This document shows, in pieces, positions 1 to 9,498 of a stretch of DNA of 13,146 nucleotides. Position 1 is the stretch's first letter. Every line of letters starts with the position of its first letter. The notes beneath the pieces are model-generated. The model worked only from the letters and a program-made list of their open reading frames with translations, was not told the origin of the DNA and made no database searches. The DNA comes from Gymnopilus junonius (taxonomy: Eukaryota; Basidiomycota; Agaricomycetes; Agaricales; Galerinaceae), in NCBI GenBank assembly GCA_015501075.1, contig JADNYJ010000786.1, forward strand, positions 1-13,146, written 5' to 3'. The position numbers were made by a program, and so were the translations under genes.

Positions 1-3000
1 TTCCCATGCAGTCATAAATAACTGTTTCTTTTGTCAGACTAATTCAGTGTTAGGACCTGTGATGATAATATCGTCAACATATGCCAACATAATGACAAGG
101 GTCCGTCGCTATGTCTTGTGACAAATATGCCAGCATCAGCATATAGGCATGTGAAACTGAGCTCTTTAAGGAGCAATCAAGTTCAGACCACCATGCACGT
201 GCGGCTTGTTTTAGCCCATAGATAGCTTTGAGCAGGCAGAGTACTTTCTTCTCTTGTCCCTTTATGGTAAAGCCATCAGGCTGTTCCATATATATCTCCT
301 CATCAAGTTTCCCATATAGGAAAGCTGATTTGACATCAAGGGACTCTATATGCCATTTCTCAAGTGTTGCTAAGGCTAAGATTGTGCAGACCAACTCGAA
401 CCAGACAACCAGTGAGAAGATCTCATCATAGTCTAGGCCTTCTATTTGGGAAAATCCCTTGGCAACTAGACAGGCTTTTTTATGTCCATCAGACTTAATA
501 TTGAAAACCCAATGATTTTTGATGGCCTTTCGGCTGGAGGTAGGTCAGCAAGCTCATAAACTTTTCGTTTACGAAGGGCCTCTAATTCTTTGAATTGAGC
601 CTTGTGCCATTCCTGTTGTGATTGGCAGGTAGCCATCTAAGATCTTTACTAGTCCAATTTCAGACATTCAATGGATCTGGAAGTGCACATCAGGAAAAAG
701 GGTATTTGCTTTATAGCAAATACAAGCTATTTGGTTCTTTGCAAACTCTATAGAGTTACACAGAGGCTTTGTGTTGCTTTGGCTATGCTTTGGGAGCTTT
801 GTGAAGTCCCTAAAGCAATATAAAGTCTCTGTATAGCTCTATATGTCTTTAAAATTGAGTTACAAGGAAGGGTAGCTTTGTAGACTTATAAAGCAAAACC
901 CTTTTCCTGATGCACTATCAGAAATTGCCTTAGAAAGTAAATAGGCATGCCAATGTGCTCCCCCTTCTGCTCCCATATTGGGATTGTACAGGTACTCAGC
1001 CACATGGTCACTAGAGGCCATAGACAAATTTGGAGTGGATCTGGTTATGTCTAATTTACGCCGGCGATCTCTATCAGTGGTTGTACCAGGAGGGTATACG
1101 TTCCCTTCTTTTTGCATACTTTTACTCTCACGAGTGCTCCTTCTTGGAGCATCACTGGCAGCTCCCCCTGATGGACCGGCATGGGGTTTCCGCGGTGCAG
1201 GTGGTGGGAGATTAGAACTCGGTCCTTGCCTAGGAGTAGAAGGCATACTTGGATGAGTATCTGCTGGTGACTCGGGAGGTGGAGTCCTGGGTGGCTCGTC
1301 ATCATGAGGTACCTCAGTCTCACTTGATGGATTATTTGGGGGTGGTCTATAGGATGGTTCATCACCATCATGAGAATCACTGTCCTCCACTTCCAAAACA
1401 GGTTCCTCTGGGGAGGTGCACTTACGTATTTGGGTAAGTGGTGGTACTCTAGCCTTTTGGCATTTAGGAAACAAATGTTCATCAAAAAGCACCATGGCAG
1501 CTATGAATAGAACATTGTTGGGGCTTTGCATGAACATCATATTAGAAGGATGTCCACAATATCTGAGGAATATCATCAACTCAGATTTGGGTGAAAGTTT
1601 ATTTGCCTGTGTATCCTTTGGAAGGAACACATATGCCCCACATCCTAATACCCATAGGTGTGACAAATCAGGCTTTTCTCCATTGATTAATTCAAATAGA
1701 GATTTCCAGTCAAGTCAATGCATGGGAGTTCTATTGTATAAATAGACTGCATGTATCATGCAAAACTCCCACCAGCTGTCAGGGAGACAGGCTAATAGGT
1801 GCATAGACTCGGCTTTCTCATCTAGAGTCCAATTGAAACATTCAGCTCAACCATTCATTTGGGGCTGATGAGGTATGCTTCTTTGGATCTCGATCCCAAG
1901 ATCCTTAAGGATTTCTAAGTATTCCTTATCGATGTATTCACCACCATTGTCACTCATCCACTCTTCGACTTTGATGTTATACTTGGTTTTTACCATGGCT
2001 AGAAATTGCCTGGTAGCATCTTTCACATCACTCTTTTGTTTGAGGAGTGTGACCCAAGTATTTGATGTGTGATCATCAATAAAGGAAATGAAATATTTGT
2101 ACTGGTGATATGAAATCACCAGATACTCCTTAAGGTCTGAATGGATATGCTGGAATGGTTTGGTTGCATGTTTGACATTGTCTGGGAAAGAGCGTGAATG
2201 CATCTTTCCTTTTGCGCAACCTTCGCATATGCTGGCATCCTTCGGGACTTTAATAGATGGGAAGCTTTTGGAATTAGCCTTAAACTTCTCAAACACTTGA
2301 GTGGAAGGGTGTCCGAGTCATCTATGCCATAGATTGTAATCTTCGGCATGTACCAATTCCATCGCAATCAAGTTCTTTCCAGAGATGATCTGTGACTTAA
2401 CCCAAAACATAGTGTCATGATGAGAATGCTTCGGCAATGCATTTAGAATGGTGCGGCTATTCTCTTTGGATATGAAATTAAGTGATCGTGAATCACCTAA
2501 CACAATATTGTTTGCGCTGAGGATTTGACCCATCGACAGAAGTTGTACAGTCACATCAGGCATGTAGAATACTGGATGAAGTCACAATGTTTCATGTGTC
2601 ACAGTATTATCTTTATTGGTAACTTCTGTTTCAATAAAAACAGTACCAAATCCATCGACAAAGGCTATGCCATTAGCAGTTTGGACCTTTGGTCTTTCTT
2701 TGCTTGGAAATTTGGTAAGTTCTGAAAAATCAGAGATTTGTCCAGAAAAATGCATGGACACTCCGGAATCTACAAGCCATTCCTCAAACATCTTTTCATG
2801 TTCCTTTCCCTTACAGTTCACACAAGAGACAACATGATCAATATATATATTGTAGATAGTAAATAAATTTAATTTACTATCTACCCCATACAGCATATTA
2901 ATACCTGTGGGTTGATCAGTTAGTATCTTGTCAGCATGTGAACAAGAAGGTACTTGCCAGTCCGGATGAGGGAGGAGCACTGAATCACCATGATTCTGCT

Positions 3001-4762
3001 TGATCTCATCCTCATAGGAGATCGGGTCTGAATCCCGCATCATTTGGTACATGTCGTCCCAGCTCTGCTGAGCTGTTTTAGTGACGATATTCCCATCTGC
3101 ACCAATATAGTGCGATCTGAGATGAAGGGACTCACTGATCAGTGGTGGCAGTGGAAGATCTTCTTCCCAAAAGGAGATATACTCCTTGTCATCATCCACA
3201 TAGGCAAGATCACCTTGTGAAACTACTCCATGCATCTGATTCCAGTCTTCTGCTATAAGTGGTTCAGAATCAACTGCCATATGAGAAGGATCTGGGGTCA
3301 GTGCCCGATAGGGCTCAGGACCAAAGAGATCATTATAGATCTTGGTCATCATCAATGACCCCGATGCAACATCCTCTGTGGTGGTGCTACTGTGGATATG
3401 CACAGTGCTACTTGTTCCCACATTCTCAGCAATCCTACTTGCGCCTGTATTAAGGGCAACTTCCTCGAATCTACTCGAGGTGGCAATAGTCAGGGTAACC
3501 CCGATCCGAGACATCAGGTCCCACAATTTCCTAAAAGAGGGGTATGGCGCCATTCCCTGAGTGGGGTTCTTCCAGGTGCCTTCGCGGACTTTGTGAGAGG
3601 TAATAGTACCTCTCCCACTAATCTCAACTACATTGTGAGTAGTGGGGACTGGGCGCAATTTCTCTAGTGGCAGGAAATGCACCATTGATGCGAGCATAAA
3701 GGGCTCATCATCAGAGTCCTCAACAAAGCATGCTGACTTTGGTTTGAAGCCAGAGCGGCAGGGTTTCCTCTTAGGATACTCCTTTTTCTGTGAACTGCTG
3801 GGGTTACTAGTGTTCTGCTGATCAGAGTGGTGTGGTTCAGGACCTTTCCCTTTGATCGCAGTGTTGCGCTGTGCATTCGCATTGCTAGCCTGTTGGTTCT
3901 TGGGCCAGCTGTTCTTAGGCGGGTTGAGCTGCTTTGGCACATAGAACATGCCGCGCTTGGGTTGCTCATGCTGCTTAAGGTGCCCAACTTGGGCAGCCCA
4001 TGTGGTGTGAATGCTTTCAAAGAGGTCTTTCAGTTCCATATTTGGAACTGAGTTTTGCCTAGTGAAATCTTCCATCATCTGCTGATAAACGGACTCTTGC
4101 GATGTGACGTTTGTGGCAAGTGGAAGATTCATGAGTAGAATCAGGCATGCCATGGATTCAGAGACCATGGGTACCATTGTTGCCAGTCTTGTTGCCTGTT
4201 GGGCAAGCGGGAGACGCCCATAGTGGTAATGGAATTTGGCGAGCTGGGGGTTGGGATCGGAGAGATCGATCTTGAGATTCATAAGGACCCTAAAGTCCTC
4301 AAGGGTCTTGACGAACATCTCCTTGGAGTACTTCATCTTGATCCAGTCCCACGCCTCAGCTGCAGACAGGGCTTTCACCTGTTCCCATATTCCAGTATCA
4401 AGACACATAGCCAAAAGGCCAAGTGCTTTGGCATTCTTGGAGTTGTAACTCTCCAATTTGCGATGGTATACTTCTTTGGCGGCAGTCCATTGAGAGAAGC
4501 GGGTGTTGTACAGGATGATATCACCCTGGGCAGGCCTGGTGGCAGGAGTGGTGTCGGTGGCATGAGTGCCAGTGGGAAAATTGGGTTCCTTAATTGCTTG
4601 CTCCAGAGGAGTGGTAAGGGTCCCTTCAAGGATGGATTTAACGTCCATGTGGAGGATGACGGCCTCCATCTTTGATGCCCATTGGCAGTAATGACGACCA
4701 TTGAATTTAGGAAGGTCGGAGGCAGTGAAGGAGATAGAAGTGGTGTTCTTTACAGAAGACAT
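1..4762 (-). pseudogene. copia Gag-protease-integrase-RT polyprotein, inactivated
   Basis: It starts at ATG 4762. Gag (near residue 20, FNGRHYCQWASKM) resembles the DUF4219/Retrotran_gag families. Gag plus protease is open for 726 codons, to 2585. No full CCHC knuckle is visible; a C-x2-C-x4-H near residue 660 lacks the last Cys. The protease motif DSG lies at 2762-2770. Next come the HHCC pre-integrase region (LWHR, LGHP, CEGC; about 2200-2340), the integrase core (HSD, SDNGGE and a Glu just after the 1847 stop), a copia-type integrase C-terminus, and a Pro/Ser-rich linker. One frame continues, once the nested element is removed, to about 660, broken only by five TGA codons (2582, 2318, 1847, 1715, 660). 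RT follows with frameshifts near 620, 524 and 85-175; LDVKSAFLYG and YVDD are recognisable. Confidence 0.92.
689..911. mobile_element. 223-bp non-autonomous TIR element (MITE-like) nested in the copia pol
   Basis: The left end (689-715) begins ATCAGGAAAAAGGG and the right end (887-911), read in reverse, begins ATCAGGAAAAGGG; both inner ends read GCTTTATA. The 25-nt right TIR matches the left fully apart from two single-base insertions in the left copy. GCAC flanks both sides (685-688 and 912-915) as a likely 4-bp target duplication; TGCA/TGCAC readings are also possible. Removing 227 bp restores a continuous pol reading frame across the junction, which supports these boundaries. The inside is rich in GCTTTG hexamers (six or so) and encodes nothing. 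The superfamily cannot be assigned. Confidence 0.82.
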
Positions 4763-4957
4763 TGTTGGGTTGTTTGGACAGTTGGAATTTCTGTTAAGAA
4801 AAAGGCTGGGTTGTGTCAGCGACAGGTGTGTAAAAGCATGCTAAATAAGGAAAGCACTGCTAAAAATACCTGCACCAGACATGGAATTAACCCCTTAAGG
4901 GCAATTTGTCCAGACAGCGACAGATGTCCAGGCCCACATGACAAGGCCCTATACAAT

Positions 4958-5166
4958 GTTGTGCATGGTAGTGAACAATTGTGGGAGAGTGTTCTGTCTA
5001 GCGATGAACAGCTGTGGTCAATGTTCTGCCTAATGGTGAACTATCTTCCCAGGTAGAAGTAAGCTACAGACTGATGCTAAGCAGGTTCTGCACAATGGCG
5101 AACAATGCTAGACAGGTTCTGCCCTAAGGCAAACTCAATGTCCAGCAGGTTCTGCCAGTGGCGAAC
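4958..5166 (-). repeat. Leader repeat array: six GTTC...GAAC units at about 32-bp period
   Basis: Between the primer-binding site and Gag, six related 18-19-nt units start (plus coordinates) at 4958, 4991, 5023, 5085, 5116 and 5149. Examples are GTTCTGCCTAATGGTGAAC and GTTCTGCACAATGGCGAAC. Spacings are 33, 32, 62, 31 and 33, so one unit seems lost or decayed near 5054. Each unit is bounded by the inverted pair GTTC/GAAC and could form a small hairpin in the element's RNA. Units 4 to 6 also share a preceding CAG and nearby AATG. Function is unknown. Confidence 0.75.
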
Positions 5167-5183
5167 AGCATGCTTTGCTATTG

Positions 5184-5195
5184 GGGCCCATAACC
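5184..5195 (-). other. Primer-binding site pairing with the anticodon arm of initiator tRNA-Met
   Basis: Minus strand GGTTATGGGCCC abuts the inner end of the LTR. It is the complement of GGGCCCAUAACC, the anticodon-loop region of eukaryotic initiator tRNA-Met. Drosophila copia uses the same priming scheme, in which a tRNA half cut in the anticodon loop primes reverse transcription instead of the tRNA 3' end. Position and sequence agree, and no other part of a tRNA cloverleaf surrounds it, so it is not a tRNA gene. Confidence 0.8.
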
Positions 5196-5614
5196 TATCA
5201 AACAGCAAGTGGTACATACAGTGAGCAACCACTGTATGCACAATGCGCTCTGCATAGTATCGATGTAGCTACTAGCTTACCTCGGTTATGAGAGGCTAGT
5301 GCTAAGGTGACTACTTAGGCTACTACAGAAGTATGAATGACTTAGATTAGGACGCTGTTTAGAGTGTCCTTATATACCTACAGGACATGCAGTGACTAAC
5401 TATGTATGAGTAATGCATAAGGCAATTACTCAGCTAATTACTAATATCTACTCATAAGATGAGTAATATGCTCACTAAGTGATCACATGTTTTAGTCATA
5501 TAGGATGACTGTGATACTCTGTCATCACTGGATCTAGTCGCGCATAGATGCATCTGATCACGCGTGTCATGTGAGTCATGTGATGTAGTCACATGGACAC
5601 TTATCGTGTCAACA
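5196..5614 (-). repeat. 5' LTR of the copia element (about 419 bp)
   Basis: On the minus strand the LTR would begin TGTTGACACG at 5614, a typical copia-type TGTTG start, and end at 5196 directly against the primer-binding site. The last bases read TTTGATA rather than the usual ...CA, which one C-to-T change would explain. A TATA-like TATATAAGG lies inside. Several short inverted repeats occur: TGAGTAAT/ATTACTCA (5407-5432), TACTCAT/ATGAGTA with a 3-nt loop (5449-5465), and CATGTGA/TCACATG (5577-5595). The second LTR is out of the window, so both boundaries are inferred from sequence signals only. Confidence 0.75.
5368..5376 (-). promoter_or_regulatory. Candidate TATA box of the LTR promoter
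   Basis: TATATAAGG on the minus strand, about 240 bp inside the LTR and upstream of the primer-binding site, is placed as expected for the retroelement promoter. Initiation would be expected near 5340. No experimental support can be read from the sequence. Confidence 0.45.
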
Positions 5615-6236
5615 CGAATATCTTGTTGTTATATACCTCACCAAGGGTATTCTCGCCCACAAGCAAGCCTGCGAACGTTGTTCTGATCGAAAAAGAGAAA
5701 GGTTTGGTTGGATGGTATTATTTATGCACGCATGCCTTCTGTACGTATATGTAGATGAGTACACTCGACATCGAGCCAGTTTACCTATTTGTAACAACAT
5801 GGACGAATGAAATGGGGGTGGTTGAGGATATTTGCTATGAAGCGTATTTAAAGTAAAGTGAATGATGAAAATGCAAAAAAAAATGTGTGGAATCGAATAT
5901 GCCTTATGGTGTACGGAAAGAAACGAAAAGAAGAGCAACTAATTGTTGGAGTATATGCAAAGTAAAGCAAAGCAGAACCGAGAAATTGTCCCGAGTCAAG
6001 CAAAGGGGATATGTGTGGTATGCAGCGTGACGAAAAAATATAACAACGCTCGCAGTCGTGTAATGACACCAGGAAAGAGAAATGAAGATGAAGTGAAATA
6101 AAAAAGGAATGAAATCGCAGTAATACACTGAAAGGAAGGAAGGGGGAAATCTTGAACATAGTCACAATATACCAATGACTCCTTGAAGAACAAAAATGGA
6201 CTGGCAAAACAGAACCACCCATCCCACAAAGATGAA
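5615..6236. other. Non-coding region between gene A stop and the retrotransposon
   Basis: This holds the 3' untranslated and downstream sequence of gene A. The minus strand is pyrimidine-rich (the plus strand is full of AAAG/GAAA runs), which creates spurious Phe/Ser/Leu-rich open frames. No conserved protein, RNA gene or clear minus-strand AATAAA signal was found. The copia LTR boundary marks its left end. Confidence 0.6.
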
Positions 6237-8642
6237 TCATGACAAATACCTCCCCTCCTCATCCACCATCCCCAATCCCACCGGCCCATCATCCCGCAGC
6301 TGCACCGGAATCCCATGAGCAACCTGCGTCTGCATCTCCCCAACACTAACCCCAAAACTCGAATACGAAACCCCACTCACGCCCGTACTTATACTCCGCT
6401 CGCTCACCAGCCCTCTCCGCACACTCAACGCCCGTGTAAAATTGATCGAATTGTACGCAGGCGGGGGCATATCGTATAACGAGGTATTGGGCAGTGGCGC
6501 CGGTGGTAAATCCCTCTGGTCGCTCGTCAGCGAGTGCACATACCGTGCCAAGTCCTCGTGCGACGCTTTCGTGATGGGTGGTTGTCTGCTGTGCAGGTGC
6601 GCTGGATCGGGGCTGAGTGTGTCCTGGCGTAAATGGGGATTGGAAGCGGGGATGGTGATGGTGTTATAGTTATCGTCATCGTCGTCATTGCTGATGGTCA
6701 TGTTTTGTAATGTCATATGAATAGAATCCTGAGGAGGTAGGGAAGATGTTGAAGCCGTGCTGATGTCGAAAGAAAGTGGAGATGGAGACGGAGACGTAGC
6801 CGGGGTAGAGGAAGATGTGCGTGAGTAAGAATGCGCGTGTGGATGAGGTGTGGGCGGTGTTGACATGATCACTGGCGTGGGAGGAAGCGATCGCTGAGGG
6901 CGGGGTATGGGTGGTATCGGCGAAGCACTGCGAGCATCCCTGCTGGGGTATGAAGAAGTAGAAGTAGAAGGAGCAGTAAATGAAGGATAAGTCCCTATCT
7001 GGCTCGAACTCTGCACGCGTCTCGCCCCAGGCACGTTCGAGCTCACAACAGGAGGTGGTACAGGCGGTGGCTGAGGTAACGGTCTTCTTCCAGACCTGCT
7101 TGTGGTCGATGCACTCGATCTCACACTATCCGTACGCATGATAGAACGAGGAACCGTAGGTAAACCCTGGTCTTTCGTCGGGTCAAAATAATCTCCAGTG
7201 TCCCCATGCTGGTGGTCTGACATTTCGAACGGCGACGTCTTGGACCGTGAAATGATAGGCTGAGAAGATAAGTGTGATGCAGCACGGGTAAAAGTCGCCG
7301 AAACGGGCGTTGAAGGCTGCGAGCTGAAATTTCGACCATTCAGTGACTTGGAATACTGTACAGGTGGATGTGGTACTGGAGGTCTATCAAGGCTGCTTTC
7401 TGAGGCGTAGAAAGACGGGTCAATGTATCCATGTGAGGGGGCCGCGAACGATGGCTGAAAGACTCCGAAGTACACAGAAAGCGTGTTTCCGCATGTCGCA
7501 TCTCTGGAAGCGAGAACGTATCAAAATTATCGTCTTCCACATCCGAATCCGTCATGGAAGGTAGTGTAGTCCTTGGACTATGCAAAGGCGACGACGAAGG
7601 CGAATCCGGATACGGCGAGGTTGTGGGTACGTCCGGTGCTGAGCCCCTCCGCACTCCCTCTCCCGATAACTTTGGGAAGATAGGCTCCCCGTACAAAAAC
7701 TTCCGAAACCTAGGGTCCGATCTAAAAGGCACTTCATCTGCACTGGGACCCTGGATGCTCAAGTCCGGTACGCTGACATTTTGTCCATCAAGGTTGGGCA
7801 CCAGCATCCATTCCTGCAGATCCGTCACCAGCAGCATGGCCGTGAGTAGAAGATAATCGAGGAGCAGCACCGAAACTCCTTGAAATCCTGGTAAATCTTT
7901 CGGGTCGTATTTGTCGTGAAGGGTTTCATATACAGTTACTCTCATGGGGTCCGGACCTTTGGGAGTTACAAGTGTGGCTACAGGGCCCTTGACTGAGGTC
8001 GTAGTGCACTTGAAAGATAGTTAATTTGACAGATCCCACGAGTAGACGAACGTGCTTACCCAGTAGGTGGTTCCATATTTTTTCCATTTCATGTGATGTG
8101 AGTACTCAGGGATGCTAAACTTTCGGTTGGAACTACGTTTAAATGGTCAGACAGATGTATGAAAGACTAAAGCAGAACGTAACGACGTACTTTGGGTTGG
8201 CTCCAAATGAAAGCAGCGTCTCCCCTCCATACCAACGTGCATTCTTCATCTGAATGAGAACACCATCCGTATAATCCTTCCCCGTGTTCGTAGGTCGATA
8301 TCGGGGCCATTTGATAAACGCGGCCTTGACAGTAGATTGCTTACGGTCCTTCCTGTGGATCGTGGTAGACGTTCCTACGGTCTTGAATTGATAGAGCACC
8401 TCCTTCGTGGCGGGGTCCTCTACCGATGAGTCTAGAAAGGAACGAGAAGAGAACTGTAAAGTTAGAAGAGGAGTCTTGCTGTTAGACGGCGGCTCGGAAG
8501 GGTCTTGACGGCGTAGTAACGGCAGCTTAACCGAGGGAAGAATGGACATGCGAGGGGAAGCCTTTGGAGGAACAATTGTATCATCTGGTCCGGGTTCTGA
8601 GGAGGAATTTGAGCGGCGACGGCGCATGATGTCCTTCATCAT
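6237..8642 (-). CDS. Gene A: DUF6593/tubby-like barrel protein with long disordered PPxY tail
   Basis: Proposed exons are 8191-8642, 8060-8132, 7476-8008 and 6237-7395, about 738 aa. Introns 8133-8190 (GTACGT..TAG) and 8009-8059 (GTAAGC..AAG) keep frame. The third junction (about 7396-7475) has a weak GTGTAC donor and could instead be a frameshift. The start is ATG 8642, with A at -3 in an MM start. Residues about 45-260 form a beta-rich domain (an ST-TT-I-R stretch, then W/Y-rich strands) followed by a hydrophobic helix with the core VLLLDYLLLTAMLLV. This pattern resembles fungal DUF6593 and tubby/LOR-type barrels, where a C-terminal helix fills the barrel. The remaining roughly 470 residues are Pro/Ser/Thr-rich and probably disordered, with an Asp run and PPPAY near the C-terminus (about 6453-6464), a possible WW-domain/Rsp5 ligand. 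Function unknown; the family call is moderate. Confidence 0.75.
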
Positions 8643-9498
8643 GGTTGATGATGATGGAGGACAGAGACGAAGAAGGGTCGACCGCGAGCACCACTTTCTT
8701 GTGAAATTATGGAAACATCCCAGCAAAGGAAGGGCGAGAGACAAGGAGCTTCCGCAATGCCGACTAGACCTTCAAAATAGATATTACCCGATTGCTGAGG
8801 TAAGAATTATCAAACACAACAAGCGGTGATGCACAGCATGTGGTGGCTGATGGGACTAGGCGACGCCGCGAGGTTCCATACGACCGACTCGCAAGGAAGC
8901 ATGCTACTTTTTTGGTATCTCCAATCAGAAACGGTCTGGTTTCAAGATATCATATCGTCGGGGCAGATCCCCTTCAAACACCTGGGGAAAAATGTTTCCG
9001 GTTCTGTTGAGATATGTACAGACATAGGGGATTGGGCATTGGAGAACTGCTCCAAGACACACAGTTAATAGCTCTGGAAACTGTGTGTGTGCTGTGTGCC
9101 GGTATGCAGAAGAATTGCTGCGCGAGGTGGACTAACGAACGGCCGTAATTAGCCTGCATAGTGGGAGAAGATCTTCGGCGTGAATTGTATCTCGGGGTGT
9201 TCTTTCCGGATCAAGTTGACATGAACGGACGTCGCCAATCATCAGGACAGGGCCCAAGCGAGTATGTTATGGACCCATAGTAAAGTAGCGACGTGATGGT
9301 CAACGTCAAGGACATTGCATTGGCAAGAACATCTGAGTTGGCAAGTCTTGTGTCCTGTGTTTACATAATAGAACAAACGTCAAGTGTGTAGGCAAGAAAT
9401 AATATCACGATCCTCTCTTCATTCAATGTAAAAGTGCTAGAATGGCAACCTGAGGTGCATTATCCAATAGAGATATATACGTATTTCAAATTTGCACA
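8643..9498. other. Intergenic region upstream of gene A, downstream of gene B
   Basis: The part near 8643-8900 should hold the gene A promoter; the part near 9400-9498 is the 3' region of gene B. Small open frames here (for example plus 8826-9068, minus 8974-9159) show no recognisable family and no good start. A perfect 10-bp inverted repeat with a 12-nt loop occurs at 9057-9088. Nothing else stands out. Confidence 0.55.
9057..9088. repeat. Inverted repeat ACACACAGTT...AACTGTGTGT
   Basis: Arms at 9057-9066 and 9079-9088 are exact complements and enclose a 12-nt loop. It sits in the gene A-gene B intergenic region. It is not followed by an obvious terminator-like signal, and its TG/AC-rich arms may simply reflect a microsatellite. 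Confidence 0.5.

Larger units (their letters stand above)
1..5614 (-). mobile_element. Ty1/copia LTR retrotransposon, 5' part, decayed, runs off left edge
   Basis: The element reads on the minus strand. From high to low coordinates it shows a 5' LTR, a primer-binding site, a repeat-bearing leader, Gag, aspartic protease, integrase and then reverse transcriptase. Integrase before RT is the copia (Pseudoviridae-type) order. RT is cut by the window edge just after its YVDD motif (70-81), so RNase H and the 3' LTR lie outside. It entered DNA 623 bp beyond the stop of gene A, in the same orientation. If the LTR ends at 5614, the adjoining CGAAT (5615-5619) is the candidate 5-bp target duplication; its partner is not in view. 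The element is inactive: premature TGA codons, frameshifts in RT and a nested TIR element are all visible. Confidence 0.93.

Noticed and set aside
978..1256. Plus-strand frames over the integrase-RT linker
   Set aside because: Shadows of the Pro/Ser-rich linker of the minus-strand polyprotein.
660..2584. UGA recoded as an amino acid or programmed readthrough in the retroelement
   Set aside because: Genes A and C in the same window end on TGA, so the code is standard; and the CpG-type missense changes around the TGAs fit mutational decay better than recoding.
4958..5166. CRISPR-like array
   Set aside because: The units are imperfect, short and inside a eukaryotic retroelement leader; spacers are short and partly repeated themselves.
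5184..5195. tRNA-iMet gene
   Set aside because: Only the anticodon-arm segment is present; there is no D arm, T arm or acceptor stem around it. Position next to the LTR identifies a primer-binding site.
5609..6376. Several overlapping Phe/Ser-rich minus-strand open frames
   Set aside because: They arise from pyrimidine-rich untranslated sequence, overlap one another in different frames, and show no domain or start context.
8826..9159. Small open frames of 60-80 codons on both strands
   Set aside because: No recognisable family, non-ATG or weak starts, and no splice partners; treated as chance.
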